From positions 124,001 through 188,000 of the forward strand of contig NHNY01000003.1 of the NCBI GenBank assembly GCA_002786065.1: a stretch of DNA of 64,000 nt. The letters are read 5' to 3'. A model generated the notes under the pieces. It was not told where the DNA came from and ran no database searches. It was given only the letters and a program-made list of their open reading frames with translations. Below, one piece after another: positions 44,185-55,310 of the stretch; position 1 is the stretch's first letter; each line of letters opens with the position of its first letter. A program made the translations under genes and the position numbers. This DNA comes from Microcyclospora pomicola. Its lineage: Eukaryota; Ascomycota; Dothideomycetes; Capnodiales.

Positions 44185-46963
44185 ATTTAAGGCTAGACGA
44201 GTCGCTGGCTGACCGAACGACTGAGACGTGAAGTGGCGAGCGCTCGTGGTCAGTGTGGAGACCAGTTGTCGTGATGACAATCGGCGAGGGGCCGAAGTGT
44301 CGTCGCGCCGTGCGCCATCCTCACAGTAGTAGGTGCTTGTAACAAAGGGAGATCGGCCCATCGTGAATCGAGTCTTCCTTTGGTCCTCTTCGATGAGATG
44401 AGAAACCTTTCACAAGGTAGTATGAACCAATGTCTTTATGTTCGATGTTCAGAATGCGTCTGTTGAGTTTGCTTATTCGGCCTCTGGTTCAGCGATGGAG
44501 ATGGAAAACTGCTGATTTGGATGTCTTCCTGTCGACAGACTCGTGTCTATATATGCGTGCTCTCTACTTACAGCAAACATCATAGTCCATCTACGGTCGA
44601 AGGTCTCATCAAGGCAGCACATCTATCTCTTCGAAGCATCGCCCTCGAATCTTGGGCGCCCGAACAGCTTCGCCACCTTGTCATGAGATTTGCCTCCATC
44701 AAGCGGTCGGCAACCAGGCGCAATTCCAGCTGGGAATGATGTGAAGCCGAAGGGAGTCATGGAAGGAGAGAATTAGTGCCGGGGCCGGCACTCGTAAGGC
44801 AGATGAAACGGCCAATGTCGGAGTGTAACACTGGCGCAGCTGTGGTTTCGTGTCAGTCAACGCACAATATCCGATGAGCAATATGCTTGACGCCGTGGCA
44901 GTATGATGATACCACGGAGGTCTGGCGTCATAAGGCAATCACTGATCGGGCATCCCTTTTTCCTGAAAAGGAGACACCAAGGTGGATCCACGGAGCCCAA
45001 GTCCTCGACCGCTTGGGCGACCAGAAGGCCAACCGTGGCCCGGCATGGCAGAACAACCGATCTTGGATCTGACGGAGCATATGCCGGTAAGATTTGCTGC
45101 TAAACGCTCCAGGAAAGCAACCATCTGCCCAGCACGAGGGCTCACCGCTACTTTTAGCGTCAGAAATATGACGGACTCCAAAGGCCTAGACATGCACCCT
45201 CGTCCCTAGACAAGGCCGCTGACACTCTCCTGCGCCTCGAACGAACATTCCGCGTTCACTGGTGACGGCGGCAGGTCAGAATAGCGCTTGCTGTGGACTG
45301 CGGTACCAGCAATACTACTCTAGACTTGACTCATATCCGGACCGTGGGTACCTTTGGTTCGATACAGCAAGGCCGACCAGCTCACCTCCACACGGCGTGT
45401 TAGTGTAGGACTTGATTAACAACGGGATCGGGAGAGGTGGCCTTGGGCTTATGGTCACTTTCAAGGCCAACGAAATGACAGTTTCGAGGTGTAAAGAAGA
45501 GGGCTTCTTGCTCTACGGCCAATGCTCTGTTGACCATGTTCAGAAGGCCATAGACATTGGGACTATTGCAGACTGGGAAGTATGCGCTGTCGAAGCACAG
45601 GATCTGTCTTCGAGGGAGACAAGCTGATCTGCGTATCATGAAGTTTACGGCAGTGGGCGGTGCTGAGTTTGAATGAGCCACACGCTACACAACGACCATG
45701 ACCGCCATAGCCACTGAGGCGAGAAAAAGGCAGACGATGGACGAGCAGTCGGGCGGCCATCGGACAGACACACACCAAGTAGGCGCGCTTGTCGTCGCAC
45801 TAAGCTTTCCGGTAGTCAGATAAGCATACGAGAAGTTCTAAACTCTTCCGATTGAGCTGATGACATCGAGACGAGCGCTGACGTGGGAAGTTCTAAGCCA
45901 ATCGCACTGGCAATTAGCGGCAAGCCAGCGTAGAGTGCTCATCATAGCAGAAGATGTTATTCGGGGCCGCCTACAAGGTCGCCAATGCTGCGCCTGTAGC
46001 GTCTACGTGATCATGATCGCGCCAACTTGGTCTGGGGATAACTTGGCAGCGAAGGCTAGCAAGGCTCAAATGGCGACCTGCCACGTGCAATCGAAGGTGG
46101 CTATGCTACCATAGTGTCCGCCGATGTATATGGAGACTAGTCATGCCAGGGCGTATTCACCACATGACATGAGAGGTACTCGCAATGGAGTAGCAGAGTT
46201 AGTTAATGGGCGAGATTGACCTACGTAGCCCGAGGCCGCCCGTTTGCCTTCCTTGGGTTCGCGGGGCCATAATTTTGATTATCTGCTTGTTGGCACCTTC
46301 TATCTAGTACCTTGTGCGTTGCATTACAATATACCAGATGAAGGCATTGTCGGCCTGCTAGAGCTCCATATTGTTCGCCTTTGCCGGCGAAGCAAGCTGT
46401 GCAGCAATTCTTCCTGCCGTGACATGAGCCACAATCGGAAGTCATCTGACAGGTATAGCCCCATCTTTCCATTCAACGTCCGAGATCAGAAATCGGCATC
46501 TAGCAGAAGAGTGTAAGATAAGCGATGTTGTTGACAGATGCAACACGTTTTGATGAAGTGTTGTTGACAAGGTATCGCTGGATGCAGTAAGGCTCAAATC
46601 CGGAAGCAGAATCTTGTTGTCCCGGATGGATCGCCGCGGACTTGCCTTGCGGATACCTTAGTTCGCGAATCGCACAATTATTCCAGCCAAGCGTCATCCA
46701 AACCTGTTATTATACGCCCTGAGCAAGCATCGGTTGACATTGCGCGCGCATTGCGGAGACTGCATATTATCACTCGTGGACGGAACAGGTCATCTTTGCC
46801 TTCTCTCCGATCATCTTCGCCCTGCGCATGACCTACCGAGGCTAGTCAAGGAGAGCATCCGATGAAGCACGAGATCGGGAGTCTTGCCAACCCAGCAAGA
46901 CCTTGAGCGTGATACAGCTCTGCTATCGGCTCAAGAGCTGGAACGTGTCGGGCAACAGCAAAG
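44185..46963. other. Gene-poor region left of MDM34
   Basis: About 2.8 kb. Short frames only. One Cys-rich frame at 46221-46472 is listed separately. The last 200 bp should hold the MDM34 promoter. Confidence 0.4.
46221..46472 (-). other. Cys-rich 83-codon open frame, status unknown
   Basis: From the ATG at 46472: MERWGYTCQMTSDCGSCHGR, then KNCCTACFAGKGEQYG and RQCLHLVYCNATHKVLDRRC. Ten cysteines fall within the first 60 residues. There is no signal peptide on this frame. A neighbouring upstream frame (46697-46500, with ELRYPQGKSAAIHPGQQD and GFEPYCIQRYLVNNTSS) is also protein-like, so the two may be parts of one small gene or relic. No splice solution was found. Confidence 0.2.
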
Positions 46964-48724
46964 ATGGCGTTCAACTTCAACTGGTCGCCGCTCATCGCGG
47001 ACACGGATCGCGTACGCGACATGTTGACTAGTTCCCTGAACAAGTCACCAAAACCTCCGATCATCGTCGACGACATCATAGTCAACGAGCTGAACCTTGG
47101 ATCCACGCCGCCCGAGTTGGAGATACTGGAGATCGGAGACCTGGCAGAGGACAGATTCCGAGGAATATTCAAGATGAGCTACACCGGCGATGCCTTCTTG
47201 ACCCTGAAGACGAAAGTGCAGGCGAATCCGTTGAACACATATCTCTCCACCAAGCCAAGCTTCGCAAGCCCGATGCCACTCGCAGCGAGCAGTGGGTTGA
47301 CGATTCCATTGCAGATCACCTTGTCAGACATCAGACTGTCCGGATTCGTCATATTGGTGTTCTCGAAACAGAAGGGCATCACGTTGGTGTTCCGAAACGA
47401 CCCCTTGGAGTCCTTAAAAGTATCCTCGACATTCGACTCAATACCATTTGTGCGGGACTATCTACAAAAGACGATCGAGAACCAACTCCGCATTCTACTC
47501 ATGGAGGACCTACCGGCTATTATTCATAGGCTATCCCTTCAGACTTTCAGTCCGGAACACCAGACCGCAGAGGATCAAGAGTCCAGGAAAGCGGTCGTCG
47601 CCGGACAACGTGCCATTGACCCACTCTCGACTCCAGCTCAACAAGCTGTTGACGATCGAGGGATGCCTTTGGACGAAGGGTTTGCCCTGGATACACCAGC
47701 GGAAACGTATGCTACCTTCTCACAGAAAAACCTCTTGCGCCTTGCAACGTTGTCTGAAAGTCACCGAACCTTGAGCCTATTCACTCCAAGCATCCCGGAT
47801 ACAGTATATCGGGCTTGGGCCAATGCGATCGACCGTAATGATACGGGTTATGGGGCAGCCATGCCCGCACATCGCCCCGCAACACTTGCCCGACTTCAGT
47901 CATCGCTTGGCTTGCATCAAGGCGGTTCATGGTCGTCTGCAGCTTCTCAAACCTCAGATACTGCCTCTCAAGCAACACGACCGAGTATGATGAGCAATGC
48001 ATCTACAGCGACGACATACACCCTTGGTAGTAGCAGAACAAGACCGCACACACGAAAGCGCAAGAATCGGATCGTCAACTTACGCAAGGACCAAGGCGAA
48101 AAGGATGCTGGCAGCGATGCCGTCAGTGTCTCCAGCGGCTATGCTGATAGCGCCAGCAGGAGCGAGAGTGGTTCAGCGGGACCCAGTCGCCTGGCACCCA
48201 CCGCAGCTGCTAGTCTGCCAAGTGATGATCGAGAAGGTGAGATCACTACGCCACCTCGGAGTCCGAAGAAACGTGTGGGGTTTGCATCCAGTTCATCCGA
48301 GTCTCGACTCGATGTGGGACCATCTTCGAGTAGGACACGTCCTGCCACACCTCTGCGCCGACCTCTCACCTACGATGATAATGACCCAACACCGCGGGCG
48401 TCCGTACACCTTCGTGCACATCAACCGCAGGGTCAAACCGAGAAGCCTACCCGCTTGCCAATGCCACGAATGCAGACCCTACCTGCGGGGTCAATAAATA
48501 TAGATCTTCCGCGGCGAGCTTCAGAGTTGAGTTTGCGCGATCAACAGTTCGTCGGACAAGAAAGTTCTTCTGGCGGCATTCTAGAGCAAGCATGGATGAT
48601 GAAGATGGCCACGGAGATTGCAAGAAAGGTGGCCGAGGAGAAAGAGAGTCGCACCGAGTGGCGACGAGCCAGTTCAGACGATGTCGTGAGCCGGGGCGAC
48701 GCGCCACCCGCTTATGTCTCCTAG
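46964..48724 (+). CDS. MDM34: Mitochondrial distribution and morphology protein 34 (ERMES)
   Basis: Component of the ER-mitochondria encounter structure with Mmm1, Mdm10 and Mdm12, tethering the two organelles and moving lipids. Single exon, 586 residues. The N-terminus is diagnostic: MAFNFNWSPLIADTDRVRDM, then NELNLGSTPPELEILEIGDL and FRGIFKMSYTGDAFLTLKTK. It is part of an SMP lipid-transfer domain that ends near residue 195 (VRDYLQKTIENQLRILLMED). Residues about 200-540 are disordered and Ser/Arg-rich, with a basic block RTRPHTRKRKNRIVNLRKDQ shared by fungal Mdm34. A C-terminal helix (LEQAWMMKMATEIARKVAEE) is typical. The gene is alone among gene-poor sequence on its left and convergent with ECM15 on its right. 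Confidence 0.95.
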   Translation: MAFNFNWSPLIADTDRVRDMLTSSLNKSPKPPIIVDDIIVNELNLGSTPPELEILEIGDLAEDRFRGIFKMSYTGDAFLTLKTKVQANPLNTYLSTKPSFASPMPLAASSGLTIPLQITLSDIRLSGFVILVFSKQKGITLVFRNDPLESLKVSSTFDSIPFVRDYLQKTIENQLRILLMEDLPAIIHRLSLQTFSPEHQTAEDQESRKAVVAGQRAIDPLSTPAQQAVDDRGMPLDEGFALDTPAETYATFSQKNLLRLATLSESHRTLSLFTPSIPDTVYRAWANAIDRNDTGYGAAMPAHRPATLARLQSSLGLHQGGSWSSAASQTSDTASQATRPSMMSNASTATTYTLGSSRTRPHTRKRKNRIVNLRKDQGEKDAGSDAVSVSSGYADSASRSESGSAGPSRLAPTAAASLPSDDREGEITTPPRSPKKRVGFASSSSESRLDVGPSSSRTRPATPLRRPLTYDDNDPTPRASVHLRAHQPQGQTEKPTRLPMPRMQTLPAGSINIDLPRRASELSLRDQQFVGQESSSGGILEQAWMMKMATEIARKVAEEKESRTEWRRASSDDVVSRGDAPPAYVS

Positions 48725-49277
48725 ACATGCCTTGTGAGGCGGTCTGGGACATTGCATTGTTATCATCATACAGTACAGGGTTGGGGAGGGATCAGGATAA
48801 GGCAATAGAGGCTGTCTCGGATGGGCCAGGGAGGGAAATAATGTTTTTATGAGCGCACGATACCCCCTTCTCCCATGCTTCAGCAGCGATCAACGCTGGC
48901 GAGTAACTAATCACACAGCACACCGCTAGCCGTGTGTACTCATCTGGATTCTAGGACAGGTTTCTGTATATAAGAATGCGACCTGCCATGTCAACCTGCC
49001 ACGGTGTCACATCACCAGTGAATCTTCGAGAGCTCTAGTCATTTTAAAATAGGCATTGGAATCCCAATAATATCTGGGATATTTCACCCTTGGATGAGGT
49101 ATCCATGCATGACTTCGTCACTCTGAACAATGAATGACCAACAGACTTCTGGTCATCCACTACAGAGCGCAGTGAACTTTACAAGATGCCACATGCACCT
49201 CAGCCATCATTCGTAAAACTTCCGGACCCTTCGCCTGATCCTCCAACCACCGCCTCACCATCCCACCCCTCATAACC
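48725..49277. other. Intergenic between convergent MDM34 and ECM15
   Basis: About 550 bp of 3' flank, no features recognised. Confidence 0.45.
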
Positions 49278-49926
49278 TCAAGACGCAGCAGCATCCGCCC
49301 CCGCCCCCTCATCCGCCGCCAGCAACTTCTCCACCGCGCTGACCTTGTCCGCGAAGCTCTGCACCTTATCCGTGCGGCTGCCGACGCGGATGTCGCTCTG
49401 GATGCGCACGACGCCATTGCCGTGCAGCAGCGTATGGCATTGCCCGATCAGGGTGAGGCAGTCGTGCCATGAGCCTTCTACACCACAGCGGAGAGAGGGA
49501 AGTGGTTAGTTGGGCTTCCTGTTTAGACATGGGAGGGGGGTAGGGCAGGTAGAGGATAGTGCCATACCGATCGTCGTGCCCGCCGAGTGCATGCTGTATG
49601 TCAAGCCAGAGCGCTTGAGCAGGCGCTGGACGGCGGCGACTTCTTTGCTCACGCTCGCGGTCGGCGTGCCGATGGGGACGAGGCAGAAATCTGGCGAGGG
49701 TTTATTAGTCGGAGTGCAGGCATTTGGAGGAGGGGGTTTGTTCATTTATTCTCGAGTGGAGGCATCATTGAGGAGTATTTTAGAGCTGTGGCGCTATTAC
49801 GTTCACGATCCGGGACTTTCTTGACGATCACTCACCTGCTATGCAATGTGCTGGAGTCGGAAGCTTGGTCGGGTCGCTGTCGGCCATGTCTTTCAGGATC
49901 GGACGTAGTTGTGGTGAAGTATCCAT
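49278..49926 (-). CDS. ECM15: UPF0045/ECM15-like thiamine-binding-fold protein
   Basis: Small conserved protein of the MTH1187/YkoF-like family; bacterial relatives bind thiamine or pyrimidines, and the yeast role (extracellular mutant 15) is unclear. Exons 49926-49836, 49690-49568 and 49477-49278 give 137 residues. Introns are GTGAGT...GCCAG and GTATGG...TGTAG. Joined sequence: CIADFCLVPIGTPTASVSKE, VAAVQRLLKRSGLTYSMHSA, then GTTIEGSWHDCLTLIGQCHT and GVVRIQSDIRVGSRTDK. This matches the family order (VPIGT...S...V......G.....H..GT.IEG.WD....I..CH......G..R......I..R.DK). All splice junctions keep frame and fall inside conserved motifs. Met14 could be an alternative start. Confidence 0.9.
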
Positions 49927-50907
49927 GAAGTCCTAGAGGTTGGAAATTGTAGAGAGATTGGTTATGTCTGAAGCTGTGGGTTGGTGATGATGCAGCACAA
50001 CTCGAATTTGAGGTATCTAACTTATGGATGTCTACAGTGGTGTGTACTACGTGGGGTGTTTGTGAGATGCTCGGATTGACATATAATCACTTCAGATGAG
50101 GTTTTCTTGCTTGAGGCAGATACAGTGGTCATACAGTAGGAGAGCTTTACTGGGCGGATGCTCGCAAATACTATAATGACGGGATGTATGACATCTAGCC
50201 AATGCGGAGTTGGAGACGATGCTAGATCATTCGGTCTACGTGCAGCTATATACCTGATAATGCTTCGCAAGCTTCTGAGGGTGGTGTAGAGAGATGTCTC
50301 TACCTCCATATACTGGGCAGTATACTGTTCCAATGATGAAGCCTGGATTTGTTCTGATCTGCATATGATTTTAAGTATCTTGGTATCAGACTAGCTGCCA
50401 CGCTACTCTCACCACCCTCGGCCGATCACGACCATCTCGTCCAGCTCAACAATGTTCTGGAGCTCGTCAGCGAATCCAGCAGACTGTCAAGATCAAGACG
50501 ACAGATCGATCTCACGGCCGCTGGAATCATGCGGGATGTAGCAGGTTAAAACGTCGTGATAATGGAGTCGCAAGTCTGGTATAGGCCCCATGGATCGGCG
50601 CGCTCAGGGTCTCGCCAAGCCCTCGTAGCTGCTACTTTCTAGACGGGGCGACAGGGTCACTGTATCTGTAACAACTTGTCCATTCAACCACCTCAACACT
50701 ACCAGCAACACTTCTCGATCCGCAATCTCCAGCCTGCTGGCTCGTCAAACCCTTGCGGACTTGCCATGCGGTAGACTCCATGTCTTGAAATATTATTCAC
50801 TCGCTTGCCCCCTCAGTACAATCCTGCGATCGACACTCGAGTACATCTCGGCATTGAAAAGAGACGGGAAGAATTTCTGGCGGTGAAAGCTTGAGTGGGC
50901 GGCCACC
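49927..50907. promoter_or_regulatory. Divergent upstream region of ECM15 and the ceramide synthase gene
   Basis: About 1 kb between opposite start codons. The last 250 bp next to the ceramide synthase ATG are CT-rich and likely its leader. No coding sequence was recognised. Confidence 0.4.
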
Positions 50908-52464
50908 ATGGAACACCACGACTCCGAGGCCAATGCTGCGATGCAACCTCAGTTCTCGCCGTCGTTTGACTCACAACACCAAAAAGACCTCGCGAACCTC
51001 TCCATATGCGCCAGTCCCGGCGATTCGTCCGTGTACAAGCCCAAGCGGCGGAAACACCAGCTCGACCCGGAGAGCTTGGGCGCGGTGTTGCGGAGGGGCA
51101 TCCTCGAACACCAGCTGGGTCTCAGCGTGAATCTCATCCTGCTGGTCGCATTCTCCTATCTCCTGTTCCCGAGCCTGCGTGAGAAGATGACCGGGTTTTT
51201 CGGCTTGAGCTACCAGATCAGTGAAGGCCGGTACAGCCAAGGCCCCAGGGACCTGCTCCTCGTCTTGACTTTCATCGTCGTGTTCACTGGTATCCGGGCC
51301 TTTGCTCTGGATTACGCGCTGATGCCATTGGCCGGGGCTTGTGGGATTGCGAAGAAGAAGGGACGGGTGCGGTTTGCGGAACAGTCCTACATGATGGTAT
51401 ACTATTTGCTATATTGGTCTTGGGGAGTCTACCTCTTTATTCAGGATACGCCAGCCGATGTCAACGACGTCCGCTCGTTGCTGGTCTCGTTATGGAGAGA
51501 CTTCCCGCGCCTCGAACTTGATGCTGGGATGAAGATCTACTACCTTTCACAATTCGCATTCTGGATCCAACAAATCATTGTCATCCATATCGAGGACCCG
51601 CGCAAGGACCACTACCAGATGCTGGCACACCACATCATCACCGTCTCTCTGCTCTGCGGAAGTTATCCCTATCACCAGTGTCGTGTAGGAAACGCGATCC
51701 TGGTGTGTATGGATTTGGTCGACTTCATCTTCCCGCTTGCCAAGATCCTGCGGTACTTGTCCCTACAAACCGCCTGCGACATAGCTTTCGGCGTCTTCGT
51801 TCTGGCTTGGGTGGTCAGCCGACACATTTTCTACATCGCAATCTGCTGGAGCATCTATGCACATGTTAGCGTCGTCACTATGGCTGTAGGGACCTACTCC
51901 ACACAGACTGGCGAACGTCTTTCCTCAGAAGGAGGCAACAAGCTGATCGACAACCTCTTCCAACCATTCCTCAACCCCTCTGCCAAGACCGTGGAGTTCA
52001 ACAACAACATTCGATGGCTGTTCCTCGGAATGCTTGGTGCTTTGCAGGCTATCACGCTCATCTGGTTCGTCATGATCGTCCGAGTGGTCATGCGCGTTCT
52101 CCGTGGCGAAGGTGCCGACGACACACGATCCGATGGAGAAGATGAAGAGGTGGATGATGTTGAAAACGACCCCTTACTGCCAGCCCAGCCGTCCGAACAC
52201 AATCTGCTCGAGCTCGAGAAGCAGAACGCAAAACGTTTCATCGAAGTGGAAAGTTCCAGCGACGATCTCGCCTTCTCTCACACCCGGTCTTCCTTTGCTA
52301 CCTCATCGGCCGGCTCCATCAAGCGGAAGTCCAAGTCGAAGGGCATCAGCTCCGGTCTCAACCTGAACGGTCATAAGGAGATTCTCAACCGGATCGGATG
52401 TTTGAGCGAGGAGCAGTTGGCGCGTGAACGGGAGAAGAGGGATGGCAGCGGTGGCAAAAAGTGA
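50908..52464 (+). CDS. LAG1: Ceramide synthase (sphingosine N-acyltransferase, LAG1/LAC1 type)
   Basis: Joins a fatty acyl-CoA to a sphingoid base to form ceramide in the ER membrane. Single exon, 518 residues; the ATG at 50908 has an ideal context (gccaccATGG). The TRAM1-like N-terminal part has one span (LGLSVNLILLVAFSYLLFP) and the TLC domain covers about 150-400. The enzyme signature is QMLAHHIITVSLLCGSYPYH with the paired histidines His241-His242, followed by NAILVCMDLVDFIFPLAKIL. Upstream spans include MMVYYLLYWSWGVYLF and YYLSQFAFWIQQIIVIHIED. The C-terminal 120 residues are cytosolic, acidic then Ser-rich (SDGEDEEVDDVENDPLLP), likely a phosphorylation region as in yeast Lag1. Whether it belongs to the LagA or the BarA class of fungal paralogues needs a tree. 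Confidence 0.93.
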   Translation: MEHHDSEANAAMQPQFSPSFDSQHQKDLANLSICASPGDSSVYKPKRRKHQLDPESLGAVLRRGILEHQLGLSVNLILLVAFSYLLFPSLREKMTGFFGLSYQISEGRYSQGPRDLLLVLTFIVVFTGIRAFALDYALMPLAGACGIAKKKGRVRFAEQSYMMVYYLLYWSWGVYLFIQDTPADVNDVRSLLVSLWRDFPRLELDAGMKIYYLSQFAFWIQQIIVIHIEDPRKDHYQMLAHHIITVSLLCGSYPYHQCRVGNAILVCMDLVDFIFPLAKILRYLSLQTACDIAFGVFVLAWVVSRHIFYIAICWSIYAHVSVVTMAVGTYSTQTGERLSSEGGNKLIDNLFQPFLNPSAKTVEFNNNIRWLFLGMLGALQAITLIWFVMIVRVVMRVLRGEGADDTRSDGEDEEVDDVENDPLLPAQPSEHNLLELEKQNAKRFIEVESSSDDLAFSHTRSSFATSSAGSIKRKSKSKGISSGLNLNGHKEILNRIGCLSEEQLAREREKRDGSGGKK

Positions 52465-52945
52465 GGAGTCGTACGTGTTCTGTTTCTGTTGACGATTGTC
52501 TTGTTTGGTTCTTGCACTCCGCCGATTTTAGACCAAGGAGGGAAATCATGTCCCCCCTGCAACGAAGCAATGATCCTAGTGCTGTCCGAGCGAGCCAGTC
52601 CCTGATTATATCCTACCTAGATCGTGTTTCGTCTTTTTCTCTCTGATAGAAACGGATACCCCGTATCATGATCAAGCATGACCTGGTGCCCATTGTACGC
52701 AAAACACATGTTCCAAAAGTGCCACGTCTGAATAGTGAAGTCCTCTTTTACTCATGCTGCACAAGGACGAATAAGCTGGTCGTCATTTCATGGTCTATCG
52801 CTCAGTCTACTTCTCTAGCCTCTATCAGCAGGTAATCCTACCCTTTCTAATTCACCATCTCCTCCCACCAGGCCAGACATTAATCATGCCATCTCCACTC
52901 ACTGAAAAACAACACAGCAAACCCCCTGACTTGGGTTCGGCAACT
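52465..52945. other. Intergenic between convergent genes
   Basis: About 480 bp of 3' flanks; nothing recognised. Confidence 0.45.
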
Positions 52946-53733
52946 CTACAACTTCCCCGCGCCCCCGTCCTCGAAATCCGCCTCCGAGCTCGTCGGCCCA
53001 TACCCGCCCGCGGCCGCCACCTCGCCCACGGGCTGCAGCCAGCACTCACCCTCCGCCCCGCCCTCCCCGGCCGCGAACGTATACACCCACACCTCCGCAT
53101 TCCGCCACATGTGCAAGCTCTCGCCCTGCGCGGACCCCGTGATTTGCCGCAGGATGTCGCCGTGCGCGACGAGCACGATCTCGCGCTCCGGGCGCGCGTA
53201 CAGCCACTGGCGCACCCAGCGGGCGCGGGCGGGGATGGCGACGCGGCGGTCGGCGCTCCAGAAGCCGCGCTTCGACGTCCAGTCGTCGGGCAGCGCGGAG
53301 AAGTCGACGCCGGCGAGCGCGGGGTCGGCGGCCAGGACCGCGCGCGCGGAGCCCGTGTCGCAGGGGTGCGCGTTGCATTCCTGCGCTTGCGGCAGGCAGA
53401 CGATCGCGCCNNNNNNNNNNNNNNGCGCCCAGCCCAGGAGCGTGGTCTGCAGCGTGCGCTTGAGCGGCGAGGAGACGATCAGCTCGGCGGAGGCTTGCAG
53501 GTTTTGGATCTGGGTGCTGAGGGCGGCGGCTTGTTTGAGGCCGAGCGGGGTGAGGGGGGCGTCGGGGACTGGGAGGGAGTTAGCATGCTGCGTGAGATGG
53601 GAGGAGGGCTGTGTTCTCTTGAGGAGGAATGTATAGATCTGGTGTTCTTGAAAGACTTACTGGAGTAGTCGAGATCCACATTGTGCTCAGCCTGTGCGTG
53701 GCGAGTGAGGATGATTCGGGAGTTGGGAGCCAT
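52946..53733 (-). CDS. Histidine phosphatase (phosphoglycerate mutase-like) protein, with an assembly gap
   Basis: Branch of the histidine phosphatase superfamily common in fungi; substrate unknown. Exon 1 is 53733-53661 and exon 2 is 53568-52946 (intron GTAAGT...TCCCAG), about 231 residues. The catalytic motif is RIILTRHAQAEHN, with Arg11 and His12 and an Ala in place of the usual Gly. APLTPLGLKQAAAL and IVSSPLKRTLQTTLLGW follow. After the gap come CLPQAQECNAHPCDTGSA and IVLVAHGDILRQITG with the second His. Fourteen unknown bases (53411-53424) lie between LLGWA and GAIVCLP; the frame is kept as written, but the true gap may be a few residues longer. The second exon is very GC-rich, which may explain the failed sequencing. 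Confidence 0.85.
53411..53424. other. Assembly gap (14 N)
   Basis: Fourteen N bases inside the phosphatase coding exon. The flanks are strongly GC-rich. Confidence 0.99.
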
Positions 53734-55310
53734 GCTGTTGTGTCTAGAAGCAATTCGTTCCTCGCGATGTTATGCAGAACAGGAAATGAAAGCAGAGATG
53801 TCTTGTGCACTTCGACGTGGTCTTCTTGAACAGGATATAAAGAATCCTCGAGCGACTTCGTATCGTGTTGACTCAATGGAAGAGCCCACGTTCCTGGGGG
53901 ATGACGAAATGGTGAAGTTTTAGTGGAGACGCAGCGAGAATGTCGGCGTTTGATCTCAACAATCTTCCGACCGTCCAGAGGATGCATCGGTCTGGCTGTC
54001 AGCTCGATTGTACTTCATTGATTGTTGCGCCATTAGAGACGGTCATGGAGACTACTGCTCACGAGTCGAGGAGGGAAAAGCTCAAAGCTGTTCCTCGGCC
54101 TTTTGACGTCGCTACAGGGGATCCACGGGAGTCGAGCAGAGAGTCTCGAATCTGGAAAATTACCTTTTCCACTTCCGTGAAGCAGTCCAGGATGCATCCA
54201 ACAGACATCCTAAGGAGAGACTGCTGCTCAAGGGGTGTACTGGGCGTGAGGTTAGGACACCTATAACTACCTTGCGATACCGTGAGTAGGATCGTTAGAG
54301 AAGATGTGGCTTGGCGATTAGACGTAGCAAACCGAAGCTACTCATGATCGGCTTGAGTACGGAGCTACGCCTATGCTCTGGCCATCCGTCCGAAGAAGTC
54401 CGTGATAATGGATCTCACGTAAGATGTCTGGTTGACTTACCAAAACTCTTCTCAAAATTGAGGTTGAAGTCAAAGCCAAACATTTCCCAGCTAGCATTGT
54501 GCACGCCATTGACAGGAAACCTTTCCTGTGATATGAGATCGTGAAACGCCGCCACCAGCTTCAACTTGTCTAGAATGGTGTGGTCTTATTACACGCTACA
54601 ATAGGAACCAACGAGACTATGCGTGAGTCTCGCCGGATTGTATGGGGCCGTCAACCTCCTGCGTCGTACATACGGATCACCCATCAACGTCGACGCGACT
54701 GGCAGGGGGAGGACACCAGGATCGTGCATAAGTCTAATGATCATGAGCGTGCTGGCAGACAGCAGGGTCCTCAGACATCGATGCCAGGAATACTATGGTA
54801 CACGCAATCAGGCATGCTAGACAGCGCATGCTCCTCGGCACCATGGCTGTTGCTGGGGGAGTGATAATGGAGTGGTCTGCAGGCCAGCGGTTGTGGTGGG
54901 TCCTGGAAATGAGAGAGGTTGGACTCGTTCGAGATCATCGATACAGTACGAGGAGAGGTCAGGGACCTGACAACGGTCGTTGCTGGGGGAGGCTGGAGGG
55001 TCAGAAGTGTGCGACGCTGGTCTTGGCCTGAGTAAGCATCCATGTATGACCGACGGAGACCATGTCCTGTGCTGCTTGTCAAGTATCTACAGCTTCAGCA
55101 GGTGCTGGACGATGCTCATGATGCGCAGTGCATGCTTGAGCACAATCCTCGTGGGAGATAGAAGAGATGTGTGGAAGTAGAAGAGACAGCATGGTCGACA
55201 CTGCAAGAACAACATCACATGCAAGCGACGACTTCTGTCACGAGAAAGTCGTGGCTGGCTGGAGCTTGGGCGTTTGTTTACGGCCACAATATCTCCGAAT
55301 CGGCATATAG
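53734..55310. other. Intergenic upstream of HEX1, with a coding-like fragment
   Basis: About 1.6 kb between divergent genes. A minus-strand coding-like fragment at 54441-54585 is listed separately. The remainder shows only short frames. The right end should contain the HEX1 promoter. Confidence 0.4.
54441..54585 (-). other. Isolated coding-like fragment, possible gene relic
   Basis: An open stretch reads ILDKLKLVAAFHDLISQERF, then PVNGVHNASWEMFGFDFNL and NFEKSFG, ending at a perfect GTAAGT donor. Upstream in the same frame are two adjacent stops and then another 45-codon stretch (MHDPGVLPLPVASTLMGDPY, RRRRLTAPYNPARLTH). Downstream a different frame reads REIHYHGLLRTDGQSIGVAP. No acceptor or start joins these, so a decayed gene seems likelier than a live one. 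Family not recognised. Confidence 0.3.
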
